Positions 36,155 to 44,178 of a stretch of 64,000 nucleotides of DNA are shown here, in pieces (within the stretch, counting starts at the first letter, position 1; each line of letters starts with the position of its first letter). The DNA is from Acidobacteriota bacterium (GTDB taxonomy: Bacteria; Acidobacteriota; Thermoanaerobaculia; Multivoradales; Multivoraceae), in contig JAPPFP010000021.1 in assembly GCA_028877275.1 (NCBI GenBank), positions 62,001 to 126,000 of the forward strand. The letters run 5' to 3'. Under the pieces are notes generated by a model. That model saw nothing but the letters and a program-made list of their open reading frames with translations, was not told the origin of the DNA and did not search any database. The translations under genes and the position numbers were made by a program.

Positions 36155-37330
36155 TCAAGCCGCGGCGATGGCGGCGATCATTCGACAACCGTCGAGGTAC
36201 TCCTGTACGTCGACGTACTCATCCACGGTGTGGGGGTTGTGCTGGCCGGCGCCCAGGGTCACCGTGGGCAGGCCCTTGGCGTTCAGGTAGTTCGCGTCGA
36301 GTCCTCCGTTGGCGACGAGGTACTCGGCCTCCATTCCGAGAACCGCGCGGACGCGGTCCGCGGCAAGTTGCACGGGCGGCGAGTCCCTTGACATCTCGAA
36401 CGCCTCGTAGTCGGTCTCGGCACGAAAGTCGACGCGGCCGCACTGGCCGTCCGAACTCGTGACGCTCCGGGCGGCCTGCTCGAAGGCGTCGCGGTAGGCG
36501 GCCGTGATCTGCGCGAGGAAGGCCTTGTCATGGCTGCGCGATTCTCCGGACACGAAGACGTGGTCGGTGACCTGGTTGCTCGCCTCGCCGCCGGCCATCC
36601 GGCCGATGTTCGAGGTGCCGCTGCCGGCGGGAAGCTCGATCTTGCCGAAGAACCCGCGTCCTGCCACGTCGGCCACCGCCCGCGAAGCGATCAGCGCCGC
36701 GGAGATCCCGTGCTCGGGATGGACCCCCGCGTGCGAGGACTTGCCGTGGATGTCGACCTGCCAGCGGTCGGCGCCGGTGGCGCCGACGATCAGTACGTGC
36801 GGCGCGCCGGAGTCGATGTTGAAGCCGAGTGCGGGACTGCCGAGTCGCTCGAGTTCCACGGTCCTCGCACCCCAGAGGCCGACCTCCTCGCCGACCGTCA
36901 TCAGGACCGTGATCGGCGGCCGGGGCACGTCCTGGACGAGCACGGTCTCGACCATCGTCACCAGGGCGCCGATCGAAGTCCGGTTGTCGCCGCCGAGCGC
37001 CGTGTCCCCTTCCGCCTCGATCCGTCCGTTCCGGCGCACCGGCACCGCGCCGCGGCAAAGCGGCACCGTGTCCATGTGGCCCATGAACAGCCGCCGCGGC
37101 CCGGGCCGTGTGCCGGGCAGGTCGACGATCAGGTTGCCGACCTCGTAGTCGCCGGGGATCCGCTCGTTCGCGTCGTCGTGGCCAATCCAGGACGGCTCGC
37201 AGCCCGCGGCGAGCAGCTTCTCCCTGACGGCGGCCGCGACCTTGCCCTCGCGGCCGCTCAGGCCCTCGATGGCCAGCAGGTCCATCAGGTGGTCGAGGGC
37301 GCGGGCTTCGTCGATCGGGGGTGGGGTCAT
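36155..37330 (-). CDS. M20-family metallopeptidase (PepT-like)
   Basis: A 391-residue cytoplasmic zinc aminopeptidase of the M20/M42 type. Metal ligands are visible as the HMD pair in FMGHMDTVP (His85, Asp87), the bridging Asp in TALGGDNRTSIGA, the catalytic Glu pair in MTVGEEVGLWGAR, and the last His in QHNPHTVDEYV. A lid domain lies between, with the DIHGKSSHAGVHPEHG segment. The family includes tripeptidase T. It shares a strand and a tight gap with the SDR gene, though no functional link is obvious. Confidence 0.92.
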   Translation of the reverse strand: MTPPPIDEARALDHLMDLLAIEGLSGREGKVAAAVREKLLAAGCEPSWIGHDDANERIPGDYEVGNLIVDLPGTRPGPRRLFMGHMDTVPLCRGAVPVRRNGRIEAEGDTALGGDNRTSIGALVTMVETVLVQDVPRPPITVLMTVGEEVGLWGARTVELERLGSPALGFNIDSGAPHVLIVGATGADRWQVDIHGKSSHAGVHPEHGISAALIASRAVADVAGRGFFGKIELPAGSGTSNIGRMAGGEASNQVTDHVFVSGESRSHDKAFLAQITAAYRDAFEQAARSVTSSDGQCGRVDFRAETDYEAFEMSRDSPPVQLAADRVRAVLGMEAEYLVANGGLDANYLNAKGLPTVTLGAGQHNPHTVDEYVDVQEYLDGCRMIAAIAAA

Positions 37331-37395
37331 GGTGCTGTCTCTGGGTGGTTCAGCGGGCGGAAGTTGGCGATCCTACTGTCCCTTACACTCGCGCC

Positions 37396-38838
37396 ATGCC
37401 GAGAACAGCCTGCCTTGCCTTGGTGCTCGCGCCGGTCGTGGCCGCCTGCGGTTCGTCTACAGCCACGGAAAGCGCCTCCAGCCGGCCCCCCAACTTCGTC
37501 ATCGTCTTCGCCGACGACCTGGGCTGGGGAGACCTGGGCAGCTACGGCGCGCCGGTGATCCGGACGCCGCACCTGGACCGGATGGCGGCCGAAGGCCAGC
37601 GCTGGACGAACTTCTACGTCACGGCTTCGGTCTGCTCGCCGAGCCGGGCTGGCTTGCTGACCGGGAGGCTCGGTGTGCGGAGCGGGCTCTACGGGGATCG
37701 GGCGCGGGTCCTGTTCCCCAACTTCGTGGGCGGGATCCAGGACGAAGAGATCACGATCGCCGAGGCGTTGCGCGACCTCGGCTACGCGACGGGCATGTTC
37801 GGGAAGTGGCATCTGGGCGACGGGCCGCGGTACGTGCCGACCCGCCACGGTTTCGACTACTGGTTCGGGATTCCCTACTCGAACGACATGATGTCGACGC
37901 TGCCGGGGAGGGAAGAGCGTCGCGCCGCCTTCCTGGATCCGAAGATCGAGTACTGGGACGTGCCGTTGATCCGCTCGGAGCGCGACGAGGCCGGCGAGAT
38001 CGTCACGGAGACGCTGGAGCAGCCAGCGGACCAGACGACGATCACGAAGCGCTACGCGGAGGAGGCGGTGGACTTCATCCGCGCCCACCGCGACGAGCCC
38101 TTCTTCGTCTACGTGCCGCACAGCATGCCGCACGTACCGCTGTTCCGGGCGCCCGAGTTCGAAGGCCACAGCGAAGCCGGGCTCTACGGCGACGTGATCG
38201 AGGAGATCGACTGGAGCGTGGGCCGGATCCTGGACACGCTCGAGGAGGAGGGGATCGCCGAGAACACGCTCGTCTTCTTCAGCAGCGACAACGGCCCGTG
38301 GACCGCGTTTCGGACGCAGGGAGGCTTGGCCGGCCCGCTTCGCGAAGGCAAGGGGATGACCTGGGAGGGCGGCATGCGGGTGCCGGGGCTCTTCTGGTGG
38401 CCCGGGACGATCGTGCCCGAAGCGATCACGAACGAGATCGGGTCGACGAGCGACCTGTTCGCAACCCTCCTCGGCCTGGCTGGCGGCGCCATCCCGGAGG
38501 ACAGGCCGATGGACAGCCTCGATCTCGCCCCGGTGCTTCGCGGTGACGGGGAGGGGCCGCGCGAGGAAGTGCCGTTCTACCGCGGCAGCGAGCTCTACGC
38601 CTACCGGGTGGGCAAGTACAAGGCGCACTTCATCACCGAGGGCGAGTACGGTCTGGCAGGCGAGCGGACGGAACACGACCCGCCGCTGCTCTACGACCTG
38701 GCGCTCGATCCGGGCGAGCAATGGGACATCGCGACCGACCGGCCGGACGTTCTGGCAGACGTCACATCGCGCGCCTTGCAGCACCGGGCCGGCGTCGTCG
38801 TGTCGCCGTCAGAGTTCGATCTCCGCACCGGCCAGTGA
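37396..38838 (+). CDS. sulfatase lipoprotein (arylsulfatase family)
   Basis: A 480-residue exported sulfatase. The signal sequence ends with a lipobox (VVAACGS), suggesting anchoring to a membrane. The N-terminal NFVIVFADDLGWGDLGSYG holds the metal-binding Asp pair. The active site Cys80 lies in VCSPSRAGLLTGR and needs conversion to formylglycine. GKWHLGDGPRY and FFSSDNGPW complete the site. The likely role is desulfation of sulfated polysaccharides or aryl sulfates outside the cytoplasm. ATG 37396 opens the signal peptide. No formylglycine-generating enzyme is in the window. Confidence 0.95.
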   Translation: MPRTACLALVLAPVVAACGSSTATESASSRPPNFVIVFADDLGWGDLGSYGAPVIRTPHLDRMAAEGQRWTNFYVTASVCSPSRAGLLTGRLGVRSGLYGDRARVLFPNFVGGIQDEEITIAEALRDLGYATGMFGKWHLGDGPRYVPTRHGFDYWFGIPYSNDMMSTLPGREERRAAFLDPKIEYWDVPLIRSERDEAGEIVTETLEQPADQTTITKRYAEEAVDFIRAHRDEPFFVYVPHSMPHVPLFRAPEFEGHSEAGLYGDVIEEIDWSVGRILDTLEEEGIAENTLVFFSSDNGPWTAFRTQGGLAGPLREGKGMTWEGGMRVPGLFWWPGTIVPEAITNEIGSTSDLFATLLGLAGGAIPEDRPMDSLDLAPVLRGDGEGPREEVPFYRGSELYAYRVGKYKAHFITEGEYGLAGERTEHDPPLLYDLALDPGEQWDIATDRPDVLADVTSRALQHRAGVVVSPSEFDLRTGQ

Positions 38839-38841
38839 CCG

Positions 38842-39063
38842 CTATCGGCGGTCGGCGTCGTCCCGACTTCCTTCTTCGTCGTCCGACATCTGTTTCAGGC
38901 CGGTCGCGAGCCTCCTCAGCCGTTCGACGCGCCGCTGCCAAAGCAGGGCTTCGCGCGCCACTTCCCTGGCGGCCCGCATGCTGCGGATCCACCAGCCGAA
39001 GATCGCGCCGACCAGTCCCGCGGCGATCACCCAGATCCAGATCTCGAACAGAACGTAGAGCAC
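38842..39063 (-). CDS. small single-span membrane protein
   Basis: A 73-residue protein: one N-terminal transmembrane helix (VLFEIWIWVIAAGLVGAIFGWWI) followed by an Arg/Glu-rich helical tail likely to form a coiled coil (RRVERLRRLATGL). The start is GTG 39063. It follows the BON-OmpA gene by 12 bp on the same strand, which supports expression. It is convergent with the sulfatase gene. No family is recognised; the mycobacterial ArfABC operon has a comparable OmpA-plus-small-membrane-protein layout. Confidence 0.7.
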   Translation of the reverse strand: MLYVLFEIWIWVIAAGLVGAIFGWWIRSMRAAREVAREALLWQRRVERLRRLATGLKQMSDDEEGSRDDADRR

Positions 39064-39075
39064 GAGGAACCTGCT

Positions 39076-40092
39076 TCAGGGGCGGTGGAGAACCCGGAAC
39101 ACGACCCCTTGACTCTCGCCGGCGTCGTCGTCTTCGGCCGGCCGGTCGCTGCCGTAGCCGAAGGCCAGCAGGCGGTCGGGATGGACGCTAGCGGACAGGA
39201 CTTCGCGGATGGACTCGGCCTGGGCGATGCTGAGCAGCCGGTCGTCCTCGGGATCGCTGCCGGCATCCGTGCGGACGAGGATCTCGACCCGGATGTCCGA
39301 GAAGGCGTCCAGCACTTCGCCGATGCCGGCGATGGCGGTCCGGGCGTCTTCGGTGAGCGCATCGGTACGATCCTGGAACGCGATCGGCTGCTCCCGTAGC
39401 AGTCGGCGGATCCGGTTCTGGGCGACCCGGTTCACCGCGACGGGAGCGATCACCATCTCATTGGCGATCCTCCAGCCGGTTTCGGCCGTTTCGGCGATCG
39501 CGGCCACGTCGAACTCCAGCCGGTCGCGCATGCCTTCGCTCGAGGTGTGGCCTGTCAGAACCAACGTCCCGTCCTGCAGCCGGAGCCCGGGCCCACCGTG
39601 CACCTGCCGCAGGAGTTGAATCAGCCTGGGGAGAGTCGGGATCCAGGGCGGCTCGGTCACGGTCGCGTCGACTTCCGTTTCGTCGATCACGTTGCCCTGA
39701 CCCACGATCGCGGCCGCCGCGTCGAACAGCTCCTGGCGACTCTCGGGGGTCGGAAGGCGTCCAGCCAGCAGCCAGATGTCGCCGTCAGGGCCGAATTCGA
39801 GGCTCGGCTCACCTATCATCACCAGGCGGTTGTCGACGCTTCGAACTCCCGGCTCGCCGGCCGCGCGTCGCGCCGCCTCGAGCCCGATCTCCGCGAAGGC
39901 GATCGTGCCGTGGAGCGTGATGTCGCGTCCGTCCGCTTCGATGCGGAGGTCGCGCACGCCGACGTCCGCGAGCGTCGCGGCGGCTCGCGTCTCGATCACC
40001 GCCTCGATGCGGGGGAGTTCCATCGCGAAACAGACGGCCCCCAGCATCAGCAGTAGAGCCACTCCCATCAGGATGACGCTCGGTTCTCTCAT
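39076..40092 (-). CDS. BON and OmpA domain membrane protein
   Basis: A 338-residue protein anchored by one N-terminal helix (VILMGVALLLMLGAVCFAM). A BON-type region follows (VRDLRIEADGRDITLHGTIAFAEIGLEAARRAAGEPGVRSVDN), then a repeat-like middle. The C-terminal OmpA peptidoglycan-binding-like domain is about residues 225-335 (IGEVLDAFSDIRVEILVRTDAGSDPEDDRLLSIAQAESIREVL), although the usual peptidoglycan-binding Asp/Arg pair is degenerate. BON plus OmpA is the plan of mycobacterial OmpATb (ArfA). A likely role is envelope integrity. The small membrane gene follows 12 bp downstream. Confidence 0.85.
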   Translation of the reverse strand: MREPSVILMGVALLLMLGAVCFAMELPRIEAVIETRAAATLADVGVRDLRIEADGRDITLHGTIAFAEIGLEAARRAAGEPGVRSVDNRLVMIGEPSLEFGPDGDIWLLAGRLPTPESRQELFDAAAAIVGQGNVIDETEVDATVTEPPWIPTLPRLIQLLRQVHGGPGLRLQDGTLVLTGHTSSEGMRDRLEFDVAAIAETAETGWRIANEMVIAPVAVNRVAQNRIRRLLREQPIAFQDRTDALTEDARTAIAGIGEVLDAFSDIRVEILVRTDAGSDPEDDRLLSIAQAESIREVLSASVHPDRLLAFGYGSDRPAEDDDAGESQGVVFRVLHRP

Positions 40093-40134
40093 CGTCTCAT
40101 CATGATCGGCGCCGCGGCCAGCCGCGGCGGTCCC

Positions 40135-40611
40135 CTAACTGGAGGTGTGATCGGCGACGATCAGCCACCGTTCTCCGTGCAGCTCCACGAGCAGGGTGAA
40201 CAGACCGGTCGGTTCGTCGGATTCCCGCTTCAGCCGGAAGCGGCCGAAGACCATTGCGGCGTGCTCGGAGAGCACCCGGACGTCCAGTTCCTCGAAAGCC
40301 AGCGTGCCCATCGAGGCGCGGTCGGGGTAGGTCTCCCGGTAGCGTTGCAGGGTCTGGCTCCAGCCGCGCCGGACCTCGCTGCCCGAGGTGAAGCGCAGGT
40401 CCTCGCTCCGCAGGTACCCTGCCATGAAGCCCTCGAGGTCGCCCTCGTTCCAGGCCTCCACCTGGGCGTCCAGCACCTCGAGCACGGCCTTTGCGACGGT
40501 CTGCGGGTCGAAGGCCGGCTCCGGTTCTTCGAGTCGTGGCGGTTCGCAGGACGCGAGCAGCAGGCAGGTGGTGAGGCCGGCGAGGGCGGAAGCTGCGCGT
40601 CCGCTCTTCAT
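40135..40611 (-). CDS. SnoaL/DUF4440-like lipoprotein
   Basis: A 158-residue protein with a lipobox (LLLASCEPP, Cys22) followed by an NTF2-like fold. The VLDAQVEAWNEGDLEGFMAGYLRSEDLRF segment is the typical cone-shaped domain start, and GLFTLLVELHGERWLIVADHTSS its end. Such proteins bind small hydrophobic ligands or act as isomerases, but no catalytic assignment is possible. Its ATG overlaps the upstream lipoprotein stop as ATGA, so the two are coupled. It was chosen over a longer open frame because the start opens the lipoprotein signal. Confidence 0.87.
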   Translation of the reverse strand: MKSGRAASALAGLTTCLLLASCEPPRLEEPEPAFDPQTVAKAVLEVLDAQVEAWNEGDLEGFMAGYLRSEDLRFTSGSEVRRGWSQTLQRYRETYPDRASMGTLAFEELDVRVLSEHAAMVFGRFRLKRESDEPTGLFTLLVELHGERWLIVADHTSS

Positions 40612-41438
40612 CTCGCGAGCTGTTCGACGTGGACGTCGCGATGCTCGATCTGCGAGACGAGGGGAAGTTCCTCCGCGACGTACGTTGGTGTGATGTCGTC
40701 GACGGTCAGCCCTCCGTCCGGAGTGTTCAGGCCGTAGTTGTCCGCGTCGTAGAACAGCAGGCCGCCGATGCGGCGGTAGTTGCGGAGGATGCGGAAGCGG
40801 AGTCCGGTGCCCTTGCTGTAGTCGTAGGCGAACTGCTCCAGCCTGGCGGTCTCCGGGTCGAACCAGTAGACGTAGGCGCTGTCGGCGCCGTCGCTTGAAT
40901 CGGGTTCGAAGGTCACGCGGACCCGGTGCAACTGCCGTCCGTTCCACAACTCGAGCCCCTGGTCTTCCTTGTAGGTGCCGGGGTCGTTCAGCTTGTAGGG
41001 CAGAAAGAGGAAGTACATGCGCTGGTTGACGTAGCTCTCCGCTCGCACATGCTCCGTCTCGTCCATCGCCATCGGCTCGCCGGCCTCGGTCACCTCGAGC
41101 GCTCGGTTGTCCCGGCGGTACTCGCGTTCGTCACTGCCTTCCGAGGCCCGGATGACGTACTCGAAGCGGTCTCCGTCCGTCGTCGAGTCGACGTCGAAGC
41201 TCCCGGAACGCGAAGCTACCGTCAGCTTGACCCGGGAGTGCTCGAACAGGTCACCGCCGTGGTGCTCGATCGCGCGATCGACGATCGCCAGCCGATCCGA
41301 CGTGCCCGGCGGCGCGGTCGGCCGGGGTTCGGCCGCCGGCTCCGCGTCGGTGCAGGCGAAAAGGAGAGCCGCGGCGGCGAGGCCGAGCGTCGCACCGGCG
41401 GTTCCGTGCAGGGCTCTTGGTCGCAACATGGGTTCCAT
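40608..41438 (-). CDS. DUF6503-like lipoprotein
   Basis: A 276-residue exported protein. The signal has a lipobox (AALLFACTDAE) and the mature part contains IVDRAIEHHGGDLFEHSRVKLTVAS, the KEDQGLELWNGRQLHRVRVTFEP block, and SAYVYWFDPETARLEQFAYDYS, features of the DUF6503/LolA-LolB-like outer-membrane lipoprotein group. Function unknown; the fold suggests lipid binding. It overlaps the SnoaL-like gene by 4 bp, forming a two-gene operon. The start is either ATG 41438 or ATG 41429. It is divergent from the second enoyl-CoA hydratase gene. Confidence 0.78.
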   Translation of the reverse strand: MEPMLRPRALHGTAGATLGLAAAALLFACTDAEPAAEPRPTAPPGTSDRLAIVDRAIEHHGGDLFEHSRVKLTVASRSGSFDVDSTTDGDRFEYVIRASEGSDEREYRRDNRALEVTEAGEPMAMDETEHVRAESYVNQRMYFLFLPYKLNDPGTYKEDQGLELWNGRQLHRVRVTFEPDSSDGADSAYVYWFDPETARLEQFAYDYSKGTGLRFRILRNYRRIGGLLFYDADNYGLNTPDGGLTVDDITPTYVAEELPLVSQIEHRDVHVEQLAR

Positions 41439-41496
41439 GTTACCGCCGCTGCTACGCTTGGCCGCTCACTTTGAACAGCGGCTGGAGGCCAAGCGA

Positions 41497-42339
41497 ATGA
41501 CTGAGTACGAACTCATCAAGTACGACGTGAACGATCCGATCGCCACGATCACCCTGAACCGGCCGGAGCAGTTGAACGCGATCACCGGCAGCATGATGGC
41601 CGAGATGAAGCACGCGATGGCGGCCGCCGAGCGCGATGAGCGCGTCGTCGGCATCGTCCTGACCGGCGCCGGCCGCGGGTTCTGCGCCGGAGCGGACATG
41701 CAGGGCCTCCAGGCCACCAGTCGGGGGGAGCGCGGCGGCGGCGGAGGCAACGCCTTCGAGGACGCGCAGGCGGGCGCGATCGACGAGATGGGCGCCGAGA
41801 ACTTCGGCGTCACCTTCAACTACCTGATGGCGGTGCGCAAGCCGATCGTCGCCGCGATCAACGGGCCCTGCGCCGGTCTCGGCTTTGCGATCGCGATGCT
41901 CTGCGACATCCGCCTGGCTTCGGACCGGGCGGTCTTCACGTCCGCGTTCGTGAACCGCGGCCTGATCGCCGAGCACGGTCTGAGCTGGATCCTGCCCCGT
42001 GTGGCGGGCCCGTCCAACGCGCTCGACATTCTCTGGACGGGTCGCAAGTTCTACGGTCCGGAGGCGGCTCAGATGGGCGTCGTCAACCGCTCCGTACCGC
42101 ACGACCGGGTTGTGCCCGAGGCCGAGAACTACGTCCGGGCGCTCGCCGAGCGCTCCGCGCCGATGTCGCTCAAGGTCATCAAGCAGCAGGTCTACCGTCA
42201 TCTGATGATGGACACCGGCGACGCGCTCCGCGAGTCGAACGAGTTGATGGCCGAGAGTCTCCAGCGCGGCGACTTCAAGGAAGGCGTCGCCTCCTTCGTC
42301 GAACGCCGCCCGCCGAAGTTCCAGCGCATCACGAGTTAG
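41497..42339 (+). CDS. enoyl-CoA hydratase/isomerase family protein
   Basis: A 280-residue crotonase-fold enzyme. Oxyanion-hole segments are GAGRGFCAGADMQGL and INGPCAGLGFAIAMLCDIRLAS; SAFVNRGLIAEHGLSWILPRVAG carries the Glu residues at the active site. The C-terminal GDFKEGVASFVERRPPKF is typical. A glycine-rich insertion (GERGGGGGNAF) follows the first oxyanion loop. The likely role is hydration of enoyl-CoA in beta-oxidation. ATG 41497 has TGGAGG upstream. It is not the same paralogue as the one at 32291; similarity outside motifs is moderate. Confidence 0.93.
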   Translation: MTEYELIKYDVNDPIATITLNRPEQLNAITGSMMAEMKHAMAAAERDERVVGIVLTGAGRGFCAGADMQGLQATSRGERGGGGGNAFEDAQAGAIDEMGAENFGVTFNYLMAVRKPIVAAINGPCAGLGFAIAMLCDIRLASDRAVFTSAFVNRGLIAEHGLSWILPRVAGPSNALDILWTGRKFYGPEAAQMGVVNRSVPHDRVVPEAENYVRALAERSAPMSLKVIKQQVYRHLMMDTGDALRESNELMAESLQRGDFKEGVASFVERRPPKFQRITS

Positions 42340-42376
42340 TCGCATCGAAGCGGCGTCGGACGCACCCGCCCGTCTT

Positions 42377-42535
42377 GGGGCCGGAGGGGTCGGCTCCCAG
42401 CTGACGCGCGCGCTTAAGAGGAGATGGGAGGGGTTGCGCTTGCTCCGCTTCACTCGCTCCGGTTGGGCGTCGGTTGCTGGGAGGTGCCGGCCGTCGCTCG
42501 TTCAGAGGCACCTGGGAGCCGACCCCTCCGGCCCC
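42377..42535. repeat. 24-bp perfect inverted repeat in a gene-free stretch (42340-42733)
   Basis: Arms at 42377-42400 and 42512-42535 are exact reverse complements (24 of 24) and are separated by 111 bp. The arms are GC-rich (core GGCCGGAGGGGTCGGCTCCC) and do not extend outward or inward. The centre contains no convincing gene. The 394-bp gap has no other visible feature. The arrangement could be a miniature inverted-repeat element, a long hairpin, or a REP/BIME-like unit. No transposase or target-site duplication was found. Confidence 0.75.
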
Positions 42536-42733
42536 GACTGGGCTGGACGCCTTCAGCTCGACGTCACGCCGCGTCGGTTGTCGGTGCGCCGGCCTGACAT
42601 CCGACCGCCCGCGGATGGGCGCTCGGACTGTGACGCTGGTGGCGCGCGGACGCGCCACCTGGGTTCCGGCCGGCATTCGCCCGCAGCGACACCGTGGCGG
42701 TCTTGTAGAGAGGGAGTTCGCGCCACCGGTGGA

Positions 42734-43057
42734 CTAGCCCGGCAGCCCCCGGGCCGCCTTGTACACCTCCGCGTCAGACGGCTGCGGATCGCCGCGAAGT
42801 ACCCGCGCCGCTGCTTCCAGTGCCCACTCGAGGATCGCCTCGGCGCTCTCTCTTCGGGCTTCGGGAAGCTCAACGACGGCTATCGGTCCGTCCGGTGTCG
42901 TTTCGATCTTGGCCGACCCAGCCGGCCGGTCCATCACCGCCAGAAGCCGCCGGGCCTGAGTCAGCCAGGCCTGGGCGGCCTCCTCCGGCGGAACGTCGGC
43001 GACATCCGGGATCCTCCGCTGACTAGTCGACGCGATCCCGTCTTTCCTTGAGCTCAC
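42734..43057 (-). CDS. small hypothetical protein
   Basis: A 107-residue soluble protein without recognised domain; the middle has AWLTQARRLLAVMDRPAG and a helical region ARRESAEAILEWALEAAARVLRG. It starts with GTG 43057, inside the end of the deacetylase gene (35-bp overlap), and no Shine-Dalgarno supports that start, so the true start may lie further in. Its position after the deacetylase on the same strand and good amino-acid composition suggest that it is real. Confidence 0.5.
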   Translation of the reverse strand: MSSRKDGIASTSQRRIPDVADVPPEEAAQAWLTQARRLLAVMDRPAGSAKIETTPDGPIAVVELPEARRESAEAILEWALEAAARVLRGDPQPSDAEVYKAARGLPG

Positions 43058-44072
43058 GGAAGGTCGTCAGCACCAGGCCCTCGTCCTCGATCGCCTGCTG
43101 CACGCGGGGGTCGAGCATCGCCAGCATGTCGCCCTTGCGGCTGGGGCCGGAAGTCGAGATGTACTTGAAGTTCTCGCTCGGGTCGGTCGAGTGCATGATG
43201 ACCATCGTGACGCCGGGGCGCAGGTCGCGCAGGGCCTGGACGTAGCGCTCGACCTTGTACTCCGTCAGTTCCTCGTCCGTGGCGTCGGCGCCGCTCTCGG
43301 GGACCCACCCGTAGCTCAGGTTGTGAAGGTCGTCGAGGACGGGCAGGCCGCCGTCCCAGATTCGCTGGCCGAGTTCGGTCGCGCGGCCTAGCCCCGGCGG
43401 CGTGTCCCGTCCCTGGGCCTCGTACTGGGCCTCGAGGATCGCGTTGTGGCCGCCGGGGAACATGAGCGGGATGCCCTCGTCGATGCCGACCTCGATGTAG
43501 CGCTCCAGGAAGTCCATCGTGGCGAACAGGGTGCCCATGTGCGAGTCGAGGTGGGTCGGTTCGAAGCCCATCGTTCGGGCGCGGCGGATCTGCTCGCGGA
43601 CTTCCGCTTCCACCTCGTCGGGGGAGGCGTGGGCGACGACTTCGGCGACGCTGGACCACAGGGCGCCCTCCGCGTCGACCAGGCCGGGCGCCGCCTCGCG
43701 GCCAACCAGTGGTCCCCAGCGGTAGTCGTCCCACTCGGCGGTCAGCGTCAGGTGGAGGCCGGCATCGATGCCCGGGTTCTCCTCCAGGCTCCGCACGAGT
43801 TCCGGCACCCAGGGGCAGGGCATCATGACGCTCATCGAGTTGGCGGCGCCGTCCAGGATCGAGCGCAGGGCGCCGACGTTCGAGTCGTGCGACATGCCGG
43901 CGTCGTCGACGTGCAGAATGACGGCGCGGGTACCGGCGGGGAAGCCGAGCCTCTCGGCGTAGGTCTGCGCCTCGGCCTGACAGCCCGTGAGGAGGACCGA
44001 GGCCAGGCAGAGCGTGACGACGATGGCGGCGATCGCCCCGAAACGCCTCGCAGGCTCGGACTTTCGGCCCAT
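43023..44072 (-). CDS. ChbG/YdjC-like deacetylase lipoprotein
   Basis: A 349-residue exported protein: a signal sequence with lipobox (SVLLTGCQAEAQ), then a YdjC/ChbG-type carbohydrate deacetylase domain. The metal-binding Asp pair is in VILHVDDAGMSHDSN, with further ligands in GLHLTLTAEWD and THLDSHMGTL. ChbG removes an acetyl group from chito-oligosaccharides in other bacteria. Here a lipid-anchored envelope location is predicted. ATG 44072 opens the lipoprotein signal. The upstream neighbour on the same strand, 106 bp away, is a phosphodiesterase. Confidence 0.9.
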   Translation of the reverse strand: MGRKSEPARRFGAIAAIVVTLCLASVLLTGCQAEAQTYAERLGFPAGTRAVILHVDDAGMSHDSNVGALRSILDGAANSMSVMMPCPWVPELVRSLEENPGIDAGLHLTLTAEWDDYRWGPLVGREAAPGLVDAEGALWSSVAEVVAHASPDEVEAEVREQIRRARTMGFEPTHLDSHMGTLFATMDFLERYIEVGIDEGIPLMFPGGHNAILEAQYEAQGRDTPPGLGRATELGQRIWDGGLPVLDDLHNLSYGWVPESGADATDEELTEYKVERYVQALRDLRPGVTMVIMHSTDPSENFKYISTSGPSRKGDMLAMLDPRVQQAIEDEGLVLTTFRELKERRDRVD

Positions 44073-44178
44073 CCCGTCCTCACCGGGACCTTGCGCCGTC
44101 GGACTGTCGTTGCTGCGTTCTCCGGCGCAAGCTCCCGGTCTTCGCACTTTGCGCATGTTGGTCTCTTCCTCCCTGGGT

